Source of the DNA: Paenibacillus taihuensis
GTDB lineage: Bacteria > Bacillota > Bacilli > Paenibacillales > Paenibacillaceae
Length of the DNA: 42,002 bases
Assembly: GCF_003386535.1 (NCBI RefSeq)
Contig: NZ_QTTN01000037.1
Span: 24,630-66,631 of the forward strand
Reading direction: 5' to 3'
Position numbers and translations under genes: made by a program. Positions 1 to 8,507 of the stretch are shown in pieces (within the stretch, counting starts at the first letter, position 1; each line of letters begins with the position of its first letter). The notes beneath the pieces were generated by a model that saw only the letters and a list, made by a program, of their open reading frames with translations, was not told the DNA's origin and searched no databases.

Positions 1-11
1 TTTCACCGTTT

Positions 12-181
12 TTCCCGCTAATGTAGATACCTGGAGGCACTTCTTTGCACGGATTCGCCGCATTTCCGCTAATGTGGTCCACCCAACTCCGCCAGATTTC
101 CATTATCAGTCTACCCAACCAGCTGCTTTAGCCATTTTCGCGGCATCCCCACCAATGTAGTCCCCCAACCAGCTGCTTTCA
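12..181. repeat. Degenerate intergenic repeat, period about 50-51 bp
   Basis: CCGCTAATGT occurs at 15 and 66 (51 bp apart). CCCAACCAGCTGCTTT occurs at 114 and 164 (50 bp apart), and a related AATGTAGTCC stands at 154. No convincing gene covers this stretch. The core AACCAGCTGC preceded by AGTCC also appears in the array at 17248-17440. The copies are diverged, so this may be an old, decaying array. Confidence 0.5.
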
Positions 182-389
182 TCTTTTCCGAGGGTTACAG
201 GAGGAAATGACCGAAATTGCTGGATATATATATCCAGTTTTTCATAATTGCCGACGAGGCATCAACATAGTCTGTGCTGGGCCACGTCAGGAGCATTATC
301 TTTTTCTAGCTTTTCTAGGTGGCTCCGGAGCGGCGGAGCGGTATAATGGAGGTATCAACCTTACATGGCATGAAAGGGGCGTCACCGGG

Positions 390-1523
390 ATGAAGATCGT
401 CATTGCACCGGATTCGTTTAAAGGTTCGGCGTCAGCGCGCGACCTATGTGCCGCAATTGCGCGCGGCATCCGCAGCGTAATGCCGAAGGCGGAGATTGTG
501 GAGCTGCCGTTGGCGGATGGCGGAGAGGGCATTATGGATAATCTCGTCTACGCGACGCGAGGCAGCCGCATGGAGGCGGTCGTCTCAGATCCGCTCGGAC
601 GCAGCATTACGGCTCATTACGGCGTTCTCGGCGACGGCAGCACCGCGGTCATTGAGATGGCGCAGGCATCCGGTCTGCCGCTGCTTTCGCCGGAAGAACG
701 GAATCCGCTGCTTGCGACGACGCGCGGCACAGGAGAGCTGATCAAGCACGCGCTGGACCGAGGCTACCGCAAGTTCATCGTCGGCCTCGGCGGCAGCGCG
801 ACGAATGACGGCGGCGCAGGAATGCTGCAGACGCTCGGCTTGCAGCTGCTGGACGCGGGGGGCCGGCCGCTCGCGGAAGGCGGCGGCGCGCTTGCGCAGC
901 TCGCGCGACTCGATGCTGCCGCGCTTGACGCTCGCCTCGCGGAGTCGCAGTTCACGATCGCCTGCGATGTGACGAACACGCTGTGCGGTCCGGCTGGCGC
1001 GTCGTCGGTGTTCGGCCCGCAGAAAGGCGCGACGCCGGAGATGGTCGCGACGCTCGATGCGGGGCTGCACCGCTTCGCGGAGCAGATTCAGGCGCTGCGC
1101 GGCATCGACGTGCTTCGCATGCCCGGCGGCGGCGCAGCCGGAGGCATGGGCGCCGGCTTGCTCGGCTTCATGAACGCGTCGATTCGCCCGGGTATCGACG
1201 TCGTGATGGAAGCCTCCGGCTTCGCGGAAGCGGTGAAGGACGCGGACTGCATCATCACCGGCGAAGGGAAGCTCGACGAGCAGACGCTCTCGGGCAAGGT
1301 GGCCGCAGGCGTATGCCGAGCGGCGCTTCCGCTGGAGCTTCCGGTAATTATCCTGTGCGGCACGCGGAGCTTGTCCGGCGAATCGCTGCGCCAGCTTGGC
1401 AAGGTGAGCGCCTTCTCCATCGTGCCAGGTCCTTGCAGCCTCGAGGAGGCAATGGCTCAGACGCTGGACTTTGCCGAAGCCTGCGCGGCGCAGCTTTTCG
1501 GTTTATTAGAAAATTCCTTCTGA
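390..1523 (+). CDS. glxK: Glycerate kinase
   Basis: 377-residue protein of the bacterial glycerate kinase family (GarK/GlxK type), which phosphorylates D-glycerate with ATP and feeds it into lower glycolysis. Visible family motifs are APDSFKGS at residues 6-13, LADGGEG at 41-47, GLGGSATNDGG at 132-142, a glycine-rich GGAAGGMGAG stretch, and ITGEGKLDEQT at 289-299. The ATG at 390 is chosen because AAAGGGG lies 9-16 bases upstream and the conserved sequence starts here. The frame is open back to 207, but that extension has no family sequence. A TATAAT at 342-347 could be the -10 box, giving a short leader; no good -35 is seen. It appears to be monocistronic. Confidence 0.93.
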   Translation: MKIVIAPDSFKGSASARDLCAAIARGIRSVMPKAEIVELPLADGGEGIMDNLVYATRGSRMEAVVSDPLGRSITAHYGVLGDGSTAVIEMAQASGLPLLSPEERNPLLATTRGTGELIKHALDRGYRKFIVGLGGSATNDGGAGMLQTLGLQLLDAGGRPLAEGGGALAQLARLDAAALDARLAESQFTIACDVTNTLCGPAGASSVFGPQKGATPEMVATLDAGLHRFAEQIQALRGIDVLRMPGGGAAGGMGAGLLGFMNASIRPGIDVVMEASGFAEAVKDADCIITGEGKLDEQTLSGKVAAGVCRAALPLELPVIILCGTRSLSGESLRQLGKVSAFSIVPGPCSLEEAMAQTLDFAEACAAQLFGLLENSF

Positions 1524-1615
1524 ATCTTAAGCCTATTTTCATCTCATGTTCATAATGGGCTGTTAAACTAGAGTCAATTGAGAAACATGAATGGGAGTAA
1601 GGAGGGATAAGAAGC

Positions 1616-2197
1616 ATGCAGCCGTGGACCGATTTCGAAGAGGACGTGAAGCCGCATCTGCCCCATGTGCGGGCCTATTGCTACTATTTGACCGCATCCA
1701 AATGGGAGTCGGAGGACCTGATGCAGGAGACCCTTCTTCGGGCATTCAAGCATTACCGGGATACGGGCAAGCTTCGCCATCCTCGCTCTTTGCTATATAA
1801 GATCGCCCGCAATTTGCATATCGACGCGCATCGCAGACGCCGCGGCGTTATGGTTCCGATTGATGAAGCGCTGCAGCAGCCTCATTACGATCAGAACTAT
1901 GCTTCGGTACGCGGCACGCTGGAATGGGTGACAGAGCATCTGTCTGCACGCGAGATGGAGATGCTGCTGCTTGCCGAGGTGTTCGACTATTCGTATCAAG
2001 ACATTGCCGAAGAGCTGAACTGCTCCATTCCAGCTGTGAAAATGGTGCTGCACCGTTCCAAGCTAACGCTTCGCGAACGCGTGCGGGCTCAGGAATCCGG
2101 TGTGAAGCGCAAACGTCCCGTTAGACGCAAGCTGTCGCCGCCGCAGCCGTATGCCGTCGATCGCTGGACGACCGCGCTTATGACGGGGGAGCTATAG
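1616..2197 (+). CDS. ECF-type RNA polymerase sigma factor
   Basis: 193 residues with the two-domain layout of extracytoplasmic-function sigma factors. Region 2 lies at about residues 12-75 (SEDLMQETLLRAFKHY, then HPRSLLYKIARNLHIDAHRRR). Region 4 lies at about 110-158 (LSAREMEMLLLAEVFDYSYQDIAEEL, then a helix-turn-helix ending VKMVLHRSKLTLRERV). The tail after residue 160 is basic and proline-rich. AAGGAGGG at 1599-1606 is a strong ribosome binding site for this ATG. No anti-sigma factor gene follows: a terminator comes next, so the regulatory partner is either elsewhere or absent. The target promoters cannot be inferred from this window. Confidence 0.9.
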   Translation: MQPWTDFEEDVKPHLPHVRAYCYYLTASKWESEDLMQETLLRAFKHYRDTGKLRHPRSLLYKIARNLHIDAHRRRRGVMVPIDEALQQPHYDQNYASVRGTLEWVTEHLSAREMEMLLLAEVFDYSYQDIAEELNCSIPAVKMVLHRSKLTLRERVRAQESGVKRKRPVRRKLSPPQPYAVDRWTTALMTGEL

Positions 2198-2243
2198 CTT
2201 CCCGCCGTCTTGCTGCCACTACAAGCAAATCACTTTCATACAA

Positions 2244-2272
2244 AAGACAGTGGGCTCCGCTGCCTTTTTTTT
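2244..2272 (+). terminator. Rho-independent terminator after the sigma factor
   Basis: Hairpin AAAGACAGTGG-GCT-CCGCTGCCTTT, with one mismatch and one G-U pair, is followed by an unbroken T run. It ends the sigma factor transcript 47 bases after the stop codon. Confidence 0.8.
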
Positions 2273-2441
2273 GTTATATTTTTGCAGAAAATCCGGCATG
2301 GAGGTAGTGCTTTTGTCTCATTTTGCGGTTTGCAGGCGGGCATCGTAGGACATGGGTTGATAGGTCATGATACATTAGAAATAACATACGGGTTTACCTC
2401 CTTGGTAGAGAGAGAATACATAAGGTCGTTGGAGGCGCTGA

Positions 2442-3467
2442 ATGCGACAATTTATTGGGAAAACGTTAAAACATGACGTCGTTAATCAATTTGGTGTTAC
2501 GGTTCTTCCTGCACGGATCGTGCTGTTGGAAGAGCATTTGGCGCTGCTAGAGAAGCATAAAATCGACAACGTCTCCATTTTCTTTGATGTCATGCCACCA
2601 CCGGAGCAGAAGGCGACAAGTGCGCAGGCGGCTCGCGCGGCGGTAGGGCAAGTGATGAAGCGTGCCAAAGCGATGTACGAAACCATCCGCCAGTCGGGCC
2701 AAGTACCGATGAAAGAGCTTCAGAATGATATCATTCCAGCGGTGAAGAGCGTTGCCGGGCACCCGAATATGTTCGAGCTGTTCGAAGCGGTTAAGGCACA
2801 AGGAGATTATACCTATCAGCATAATATCGGCGTTGGTATTCTATCCACGATGATCGGCAAGTGGCTGCATTTAAGCGACGAAGAATTGACAGCGCTTACT
2901 ATGGGGGCTACGCTGGCGGATATCGGCAAAGTGAAGATACCGGCGGAGATTATTAATAAACCAGGTAAGCTGACTGCAGAAGAGTTCGAGCTGGTGAAGA
3001 AGCATGCGGTCCTCGGCTACGAAATTTTGAAGAATACCGAAGGCATCAACTACCGTTCCGCGCTTATCGCATTGCAGCATCATGAACGGGAAGACGGCGG
3101 AGGCTACCCGCTTGGACTGCGTTCTGAAAAAATCGATCTGTTCAGCAAAATCGTAGCGGTTGCGGATATCTTCCACGCCATGTCGTCGGATCGGCCGTAC
3201 CAGAAGGCGCTGCCGTTCTATGAAGTCATTCGCCAGCTGCGCGAAAGCTACTTCGGCAAGCTCGATCCCCGCATCGTCTCCGTATTCCTGGACAATATGA
3301 CGACGAAGCTGATCGGCCAGAAGGTTGTGCTGACGGATGATCGGGAAGGTGAAATCGTCTATATTAACCCTCATGATGAAGAAGCGCCGCTTGTTAAGGT
3401 AGGCGAGAGCTTCGTTGACCTGTCGTGCGAGCGCCAGCTGCAAATTAAACAGATTATCGGGCTGTAA
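2442..3467 (+). CDS. HD-GYP domain protein with degenerate HD motif
   Basis: 341-residue cytoplasmic protein. Residues 120-285 form an HD-GYP domain, the fold of cyclic di-GMP phosphodiesterases. Conserved pieces are H127-N (first histidine), K163, H188, the pair H213-H214 followed by E, GGGYP at 219-223, and ADIFHAMSSDRPY at 241-253. The name-giving HD pair reads A159-D160 (codons GCG GAT), so the metal-ligand histidine is missing. This suggests weak or no catalysis, or a sensing or adaptor role. The first 110 residues are a partly helical region with no recognised sensor domain, and the last 50 form a small beta-rich tail. The start is supported by GGAGG about 8 bases upstream. It is a lone gene bounded by terminators. 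Confidence 0.88.
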   Translation: MRQFIGKTLKHDVVNQFGVTVLPARIVLLEEHLALLEKHKIDNVSIFFDVMPPPEQKATSAQAARAAVGQVMKRAKAMYETIRQSGQVPMKELQNDIIPAVKSVAGHPNMFELFEAVKAQGDYTYQHNIGVGILSTMIGKWLHLSDEELTALTMGATLADIGKVKIPAEIINKPGKLTAEEFELVKKHAVLGYEILKNTEGINYRSALIALQHHEREDGGGYPLGLRSEKIDLFSKIVAVADIFHAMSSDRPYQKALPFYEVIRQLRESYFGKLDPRIVSVFLDNMTTKLIGQKVVLTDDREGEIVYINPHDEEAPLVKVGESFVDLSCERQLQIKQIIGL

Positions 3468-3471
3468 TAAT

Positions 3472-3556
3472 AAAAGAGCAGGAAGAAGGTTTGCCAGCCT
3501 AGCCAAGCTTAATCGCTTAGCTGAGCCTGTGTCAGCCCTTCACCTGCTCTTTTTGT
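3472..3556. terminator. Long-loop hairpin between convergent genes
   Basis: AAAGAGCAGG at 3473-3482 pairs with CCTGCTCTTT at 3543-3552, followed by more T. The roughly 60-nt loop is long for a terminator. The A-rich and T-rich flanks would suit termination from both strands between the HD-GYP gene and the leftward HxlR gene. Confidence 0.5.
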
Positions 3557-3561
3557 TGCGC

Positions 3562-3894
3562 TTAGGTCCACTTCGCGGCCCAAAGCTTCATTTCATGCAA
3601 AATTTGATGCAAATCATGGCCTTTCGGCGTTAACGAATATTCAACAGTGACAGGGACGGTGGGGAATACATGGCGTTCCAGCACGCCTTGTGTCTCGAGA
3701 TGGCGCAGCGTACTTGTCAGCGCCCTTGGGCTAACCGATGGGATAGAGCGCTGCAATTCGCCGAACCTGCGCTTCTCGCAGAATAATTCGCGCAGCACGA
3801 GGAACGCCCATTTGCCGCCGATGACGTCGAGGGTTCTCTCGATATTGCACTCGATAATAGCGGGCTCTTTCGGTACATAGTTATTGGCAGACAT
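3562..3894 (-). CDS. HxlR-family transcriptional regulator
   Basis: 110-residue winged-helix regulator. The family core is clear: C16 followed by IERTLDVIGGKWAFLVLRELF, then RFGELQRSIPSVSPRALTSTLRHLETQGVLER and a wing ending VEYSLTPKGHDL. HxlR proteins often sense aldehydes or electrophiles through the N-terminal cysteine and control a neighbouring enzyme gene. The ATG at 3894 is preferred over an upstream TTG at 3912 because GGAGG at 3905-3909 sits 10 bases before the ATG and would lie inside the longer version. It is divergent from the aldo-keto reductase gene with a 168-base shared control region, so it probably regulates that gene and itself. Confidence 0.9.
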   Translation of the reverse strand: MSANNYVPKEPAIIECNIERTLDVIGGKWAFLVLRELFCEKRRFGELQRSIPSVSPRALTSTLRHLETQGVLERHVFPTVPVTVEYSLTPKGHDLHQILHEMKLWAAKWT

Positions 3895-3919
3895 CGCGAT
3901 TAGATCCTCCAAAGAATGA

Positions 3920-3970
3920 TAGTTAATCTAGTTACTCGAAGTATAGTATATATAATAAGTATAATATATT
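3920..3970. promoter_or_regulatory. AT-rich divergent promoter region
   Basis: A run of overlapping TA-rich elements lies between hxlR and the aldo-keto reductase gene, including TATAAT at 3951-3956 and TATACT read leftward. The region can supply -10 boxes in both directions and is the likely HxlR binding area. No single operator can be fixed from sequence alone. Confidence 0.45.
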
Positions 3971-4062
3971 GATGTTTTTTTCACTACTTTAAATTTGATA
4001 TCGATATGGTTAGAATAGGGATTGCGCGGGTTTCGCGTAAATGGATGCAGGAGGGATTTAAG

Positions 4063-5004
4063 ATGAACTACAGAAGACTTGGCGGAAGCGGACTGAAGGT
4101 AAGCGAGGTCAGCCTGGGAAGCTGGCTTACATATGGCGGATATGTTGAACGGGAGAATGCGGTTAAGGCGATCGAGACTGCTTACGATCTCGGCGTTAAT
4201 TTCTTCGATACGGCGAATGTGTACGAGCGCGGCGCGGCAGAGGTATTGCTCGGCGAAACGATCAAGGCGTATCCGCGCGAATCGTATGTTCTTGCGACCA
4301 AAGCGTTCTGGCCGATGGGCGATGGCCCGAATGACCGCGGCTTGTCCCGCAAGCATGTCATTGAGCAGGCGAACGCGAGCTTGAAGCGCCTGAATACGGA
4401 CTACGTCGATATTTTCTACTGTCACCGTTACGATCAAGAAACGCCTCTGCAGGAGACGCTGCGTGCGATCGACGATCTGATTCGTTCCGGCAAAGTACTG
4501 TATGCCGGCGTCAGCGAGTGGACAGCGTCCCAAATGGCGGATGCGCTTGCGACAGCGGACCGTTATCTGCTCGACCGCATCGTCGTCAGCCAGCCGGTCT
4601 ACAATATGTTTGATCGTTACATCGAGAAGGAAGTCATCCCGTACGGCGAGAAGAACGGCATCGGCCAAGTGGTATTCTCGCCGCTGGCGCAAGGTCTTCT
4701 GACCGGCAAATATACGTCCGCGGGCAGCATTCCGGAAGGCAGCCGCGCGGCGAAGCTGGAGTGGGTGCGCAACGGCATCACCGAGGAGAAAATCGCGAAG
4801 GTCGGCGCATTGTCCGCGATTGCGAAGGAGCTCGAGATCACAACCGGCCAATTGGCGCTTGCTTGGATCCTGCGCCAACCGAACGTTGCGAGCGCACTCG
4901 TAGGCGCAAGCCGTCCGGAGCAGGTCGTCGAGAACGTGAACGCTTCCGGCATCACGCTTTCGGAAGATGTGCTCGCGCGCATCGAAGCGATTTTGGCGGG
5001 ATAG
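4063..5004 (+). CDS. Aldo/keto reductase (Kv-beta-like group)
   Basis: 313-residue TIM-barrel NADPH-dependent oxidoreductase. The full aldo-keto reductase tetrad is present: D49 (NFFDT), Y54 (VYERG), K80 (LATK) and H121 (YCHRYD). The pattern WLTYGG at 21-26, followed later by GLLTGKY and LVGASRPEQV near the C-terminus, matches the Kv-beta/YghZ-type group, which reduces aldehydes such as methylglyoxal or other small carbonyls. The actual substrate cannot be read from sequence. The ATG at 4063 has CAGGAGGGA 8-15 bases upstream; the frame is open to 4006 but that part is not conserved. Probably controlled by the divergent HxlR regulator. Confidence 0.92.
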   Translation: MNYRRLGGSGLKVSEVSLGSWLTYGGYVERENAVKAIETAYDLGVNFFDTANVYERGAAEVLLGETIKAYPRESYVLATKAFWPMGDGPNDRGLSRKHVIEQANASLKRLNTDYVDIFYCHRYDQETPLQETLRAIDDLIRSGKVLYAGVSEWTASQMADALATADRYLLDRIVVSQPVYNMFDRYIEKEVIPYGEKNGIGQVVFSPLAQGLLTGKYTSAGSIPEGSRAAKLEWVRNGITEEKIAKVGALSAIAKELEITTGQLALAWILRQPNVASALVGASRPEQVVENVNASGITLSEDVLARIEAILAG

Positions 5005-5014
5005 TAGGAAGGGT

Positions 5015-5041
5015 CGGACCCTTGGGGGTCCGGTTTTTTTT
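5015..5041 (+). terminator. Rho-independent terminator after aldo/keto reductase
   Basis: CGGACCC-TTGG-GGGTCCG is followed by eight T residues, starting 10 bases after the stop codon. Confidence 0.9.
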
Positions 5042-5132
5042 GTGCGCGGGGGAGGGGACACGCGGAACCCTGCGATCCATGCGCCCCCCCCCGACACCTC
5101 GCAACTCCTCGCGAACCCCGCCACGACTGTCG

Positions 5133-5320
5133 GCTGCTGAGAGTCGTGTAATCCGACTCTCAGCGAGAAATCGAGGCCTCAATGCTGCTGAGAGTCGGAA
5201 AATCCGACGCTCAGCGAGAAATCGAGGCCCCAATGCGGTTGAGAGTCGCGAAATCCGACTCTCACGAGGTAGAATCAGCCTCGCGAGTGGCTAGATAGAA
5301 TTAGCCTCGGATGTGGCTGC
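5133..5320. repeat. 51-bp tandem hairpin repeats, family I
   Basis: Units start at 5133, 5184 and 5235, the third diverged. Each carries a palindrome: GCTGAGAGTCG pairing with CGACTCTCAGC across a loop of about 7 nt. It is followed by CAGCGAGAAATCGAGGC in units 1 and 2. Downstream, TAGAAT(C/T)AGCCTCG recurs at 5270 and 5296, 26 bp apart. The 5005-5515 spacer holds only this array and the flanking terminators. Both strands stay open in several frames because 51 is a multiple of three, but no credible start site or homology supports a protein. Confidence 0.85.
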
Positions 5321-5348
5321 AGGTTGGAACTATCCATGTATTCCAAAA

Positions 5349-5383
5349 TAAAAGCGGTCGTCCTCAACAGGACGGCCGCTTTC
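5349..5383 (-). terminator. Terminator of the ku-ligase-polymerase operon
   Basis: Read leftward, AAAGCGGCCGTCC, a 6-nt loop and GGACGACCGCTTTTATTTT form a 13-bp stem with a T-rich tail. It lies about 130 bases past the polymerase-domain stop codon. Confidence 0.8.
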
Positions 5384-5515
5384 GCATTCGCACTACTTCA
5401 TCACACTCTTGATCAGCCGAAGACCTCTCGTATACGCGAACCGCTCCCACCTTGCGAGCGGGCTCGTTCCGTTCGTTCCTGCCTGGCCTGAGCATTTTCT
5501 AAGCAATTGTGTGCG

Positions 5516-6418
5516 CTAGCGACCCTTCCCGCCAATAAACCGCAAAATCGACCGCAGCGACTGCGGCGCTGCTTTGTCGAGCAAGTCGCCTTCCTGCACA
5601 AGCCGTGCTTCAATGTTCAACAGGTTATAGTCGGTAATCGCAACGCCCCGCCGGACTTCGTCCCAGTAGAGTGGCGTGGAGACGCTGGCCGCCTTGCGGG
5701 CGCGCGGGGAGTAGGGAGCGATGATCGTTTTGCCGCGGTAATGCTGCAAGTAGTCGATATAGATGAGGTCACCGCGGTTCTTCTTGAGCCGCTCGATCGT
5801 AAATAGATTCGGATGCTTGTCCGACAAGTATTTGCCGACGAACTCTCCGATGACGCGCAGCTCGTCGAAGGTCAGCTCGGGAACAACCGGTACGATGACC
5901 TGCACGCCGGTCGCGCCTGACGTCTTCGGCACCGACTCAATGCCGAGCGAGCGCAGCAAATCGCCGACGAGCAGGGCAGCCTCCATGATGCGGGGCTCCT
6001 CCTCCAGCGTCGGGTCCAGATCGAGGATCCATTCCGTCGGATAGTCGGGATTGCTGATGCGGTCGAACGAGGCATGGTACTCGATGCAGGCCAGATTGCC
6101 AAGCCATAGCAGCACCGGCAGCGATGTCAGCTTCACATAGGAGATGCTCTCATGCTCGATGGTTTCGACGAAGGGAGGAGCGGGAGCAGGGCAGTTTTTC
6201 TGATAAAATGACTTGCCGTCCACGCCGTCCGGAAAACGGATCGTCGTCAGCATACGATCCTGGCAGTGCTTGATGAGCCAAGGTGACAAGGCGGCGAGGC
6301 GCTGCAGGAAGACCGCCTTCGTAATCCCCATAGCCGGAAAGAGCAGCTTATCGGGATTGCTGATCGTCAGCTCCTGTCCATCAATGACGATGGTTCCTTT
6401 TACCGTACGAGGGCTCAT
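5516..6418 (-). CDS. ligD-pol: LigD-type primase-polymerase for end joining
   Basis: 300-residue archaeo-eukaryotic primase superfamily polymerase, equivalent to the PolDom of LigD. It fills gaps and adds nucleotides at double-strand breaks held by Ku. Catalytic acids are D133 and D135 in LDLDP, and D222 in IYIDYLQ. KTSGATGVQV at 165-174 and RGKTIIAPYSPRA at 228-240 bind nucleotide. Here it is a separate protein, not fused to the ligase, and there is no phosphoesterase domain. Its ATG overlaps the end of the ligase gene (6415-6418), implying translational coupling. It is the last gene of a three-gene leftward operon and ends at a strong terminator. Confidence 0.93.
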   Translation of the reverse strand: MSPRTVKGTIVIDGQELTISNPDKLLFPAMGITKAVFLQRLAALSPWLIKHCQDRMLTTIRFPDGVDGKSFYQKNCPAPAPPFVETIEHESISYVKLTSLPVLLWLGNLACIEYHASFDRISNPDYPTEWILDLDPTLEEEPRIMEAALLVGDLLRSLGIESVPKTSGATGVQVIVPVVPELTFDELRVIGEFVGKYLSDKHPNLFTIERLKKNRGDLIYIDYLQHYRGKTIIAPYSPRARKAASVSTPLYWDEVRRGVAITDYNLLNIEARLVQEGDLLDKAAPQSLRSILRFIGGKGR

Positions 6419-7452
6419 GGCAACGGCTCCTTCGGCAGAAAAGTAACCAGCTTCGGATGGCGAAGCTGCCCGGCCGAAGTGAATTCAAGCCCGGTCACGC
6501 GGCACTTGAAAGGCACCGAAAGCCACTGCACTTCTTCCTTGCGAAGGTCTTCAGGGACAGCGGGGAAGGGACAGTCGACAACGGCGATCAGCGAGTTCTG
6601 CGGACGAAACGTTGAAGCGATTACACGCCGAAGCGCATCATTAAGCCCCAGCGAAACACTGCCGAGATAGCCGCCTTCATACTCCATAACGAGACTAGCA
6701 ACGATGCCGTTTCGCCATTTCAGCCCGACAATATCGACATCGAGTACGAGGGCGATTTTCTTCTTCAGCCAGTCGCGGTGTTTCTTATCCTCCCGATAAG
6801 GACTGCTGAGCCGCTTGCTCACGACGCCTTCCCAACTGTTCGTCTGCACCCAGTCCCACAGCGCAGCTCCGTCCTTGAACAGCTCCGTCACGAACATGCG
6901 CGGATCGTCAGCAGGGCATAACGCCAGCAGCCTGCGATGGCGCTCCTCATAAGGCAGCTGCCGCAAGTCGCCGCTCTCGTCAGCGAGCAGATCGAACAGG
7001 ACATAGACAAGTCCGCCGTTCTGCGGCGTTTTGCCATCTGCCTCCGGCGAGCTCTGCAGCAGCGATGAACGTGAGCGTTCGCGCTTCAGCACATGTTGGA
7101 AGCTCGGTCGCACGCCATCGAACCAGACGATTTCGCCGTCGAGCAGGCAGCGTCCAAGCTTCTCCGCCTTGGAGGCGATCAGCGAGACCATCTCCGGATA
7201 GATGCCATTCTTCAAATACAGCTTCCGCGAAAATAGCTCCACATGCCCCTCGCCATCAAGCCGAGCAAGAATGCGGACGCCGTCCCACTTGAGCTGGTAG
7301 CCCCAATCGCTCCCGACGGGCAGCTCGTCGTCCGATATCGGAGCCATCGGCTCATGGGGAAGAGCGAGAGGCTGCAATGCGCCGCCGCTGCTCACATTCG
7401 CCGCCAATGCAGATGACTCATCCGCCCACGGCTGTTCCTGATGCTGCGCCAT
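6415..7452 (-). CDS. ligD-lig: ATP-dependent DNA ligase for end joining
   Basis: 345-residue ATP-dependent ligase, equivalent to the ligase domain of LigD, which seals breaks bridged by Ku. K55 of KWDGVR (55-60) is the adenylated lysine. LLDGEIVWFDG from 103 is motif III-like, EGVVSKRLSSPY with a following WLKKK are motif IV/V-like, and an OB-fold tail ends with HPKLVTFLPKEPLP. Its ATG directly abuts the ku stop codon, with AAGGAAA as ribosome binding site inside ku. The first 35 residues are low-complexity; the conserved part begins near M36, but no ribosome binding site precedes that codon, so the longer form is kept. Confidence 0.92.
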   Translation of the reverse strand: MAQHQEQPWADESSALAANVSSGGALQPLALPHEPMAPISDDELPVGSDWGYQLKWDGVRILARLDGEGHVELFSRKLYLKNGIYPEMVSLIASKAEKLGRCLLDGEIVWFDGVRPSFQHVLKRERSRSSLLQSSPEADGKTPQNGGLVYVLFDLLADESGDLRQLPYEERHRRLLALCPADDPRMFVTELFKDGAALWDWVQTNSWEGVVSKRLSSPYREDKKHRDWLKKKIALVLDVDIVGLKWRNGIVASLVMEYEGGYLGSVSLGLNDALRRVIASTFRPQNSLIAVVDCPFPAVPEDLRKEEVQWLSVPFKCRVTGLEFTSAGQLRHPKLVTFLPKEPLP

Positions 7453-8382
7453 CTAAGACACCGTTTCCTTCTTCGTCGTTTTGCGCGCCCGCGGCTTCTT
7501 CACTGGGGCGACGACTTCGCTTCCGGCAGCGCCTGTCTCCGCGGCTGGTTCGCTGGCCGCAGCCGGCGCTATACCTGCCGCGCCCGTATCGATGCCGCCA
7601 GGTGCAGTCGGCGGCAGCTTGACCGCCTCAAGGCTTGCTTGCAGCGCAGCCATGAGATCAAGCACATTCGTGCGCTGCTGCTCAGGTGCGACGCTAACGT
7701 CTTCGCCGGCGATTTTGTGCTGGATGAGATCCATGAGGCGCGTGCGGTAGTCGTCGGTATATTTTGCCGGCTCAAAAGGAGTCGACAGCTGCTCGATCAG
7801 CATCCGCGCCATCATCAGCTCTTTCTCATTGACATTCACCGTCTCGGGAAGGCCCGGCACTTGATCGACGGACCGAATCTCATCGGGATAGAATATCGTC
7901 TCCATCGCCAGGCAGTCATCGATAATCCGAATCGCCGCGAGCGAGCTCTTGGAGCGGATCGACACCTTCGCGATGCCGATACGGCCCGACTGCCGCATCG
8001 CTTCCATCAGCAGATTGTACGCATTGCCGCCCGCCTGATCAGGGGAGAGATAGTAGGTCTTCTGAAAATAAATCGGGTCAATCTCCTCGAGCGCGACAAA
8101 ATCAAGAATCGTAATCGTCTTCGTCGCATCCGTCGAGAGGGACTCCAGCTCGTCCTTCTCAAGCAGCACGTAGCGGCCCTTCTCGTACTCGTAACCTTTT
8201 ACAATATCGTCCCACTCCACATCGACATCGCAGGTCGGACATTTACGAATGTAACTAATATTGCTGCCGCACTCGCGGTGAATCATTTTGAGCGAAATAT
8301 CTTTATCCTCGGTAGCTGAAAACATTTTGACAGGCACATGAACGAGACCGAAACTGATGGCCCCTTTCCAAACCGTGTGCAT
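7453..8382 (-). CDS. ku: Ku DNA end-binding protein
   Basis: 309-residue bacterial Ku homodimer subunit that encircles DNA ends and recruits the ligase and polymerase encoded downstream. The start MHTVWKGAISFGLVHVPVKM is the family signature. A CGS...CPTC cysteine cluster, YYLSPDQ and the GIAKVSIRSKS stretch follow. After about residue 255 there is an Ala/Pro-rich linker and a lysine-rich tail (KKPRARKTTKKE) typical of Ku C-termini. AGGGGGAAATA precedes the ATG at 8382. It is first in the operon and divergent from the sspH pair. In spore formers this system repairs breaks in germinating spores, which fits the neighbour. Confidence 0.96.
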   Translation of the reverse strand: MHTVWKGAISFGLVHVPVKMFSATEDKDISLKMIHRECGSNISYIRKCPTCDVDVEWDDIVKGYEYEKGRYVLLEKDELESLSTDATKTITILDFVALEEIDPIYFQKTYYLSPDQAGGNAYNLLMEAMRQSGRIGIAKVSIRSKSSLAAIRIIDDCLAMETIFYPDEIRSVDQVPGLPETVNVNEKELMMARMLIEQLSTPFEPAKYTDDYRTRLMDLIQHKIAGEDVSVAPEQQRTNVLDLMAALQASLEAVKLPPTAPGGIDTGAAGIAPAAASEPAAETGAAGSEVVAPVKKPRARKTTKKETVS

Positions 8383-8435
8383 CTTATTTCCCCCTCACCC
8401 TGTAATCGAACGCTAGTACCAGTGTTCCCGCAAAT

Positions 8436-8466
8436 GCATGAAACTAAGCCGGATCGGGCATATTTT
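8436..8466 (+). promoter_or_regulatory. Possible SigG (forespore) promoter
   Basis: GCATG at 8436-8440 fits the -35 consensus GHATR. Exactly 18 bases later, CATATTT at 8459-8465 matches CATWHTA at six of seven positions. It lies 43 bases before a small gene followed by sspH, an expected SigG target. It is assigned by consensus only. Confidence 0.45.
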
Positions 8467-8507
8467 CGTTAGCAAGCAGGCAGCATCATCTGAAGGAGGC
8501 AACTGGA

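Noticed and set aside
207..389. 61-residue N-terminal extension of glycerate kinase
   Set aside because: The AGGAGG before ATG 207 is only about 2 bases from the codon, the extension has no family similarity, and a good ribosome binding site precedes the ATG at 390.
2210..2476. 88-codon frame between the sigma factor and the HD-GYP gene
   Set aside because: It begins before and runs through a terminator, overlaps the HD-GYP start in another frame, and lacks a ribosome binding site.
3928..5124. 398-codon frame antisense to the aldo-keto reductase gene
   Set aside because: It is a shadow of a gene with a complete catalytic tetrad, and runs through a terminator and two intergenic regions.
7441..8319. 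292-codon frame antisense to ku
   Set aside because: Ku is certain on the other strand; this Arg/Leu-rich frame has no start signal or family.
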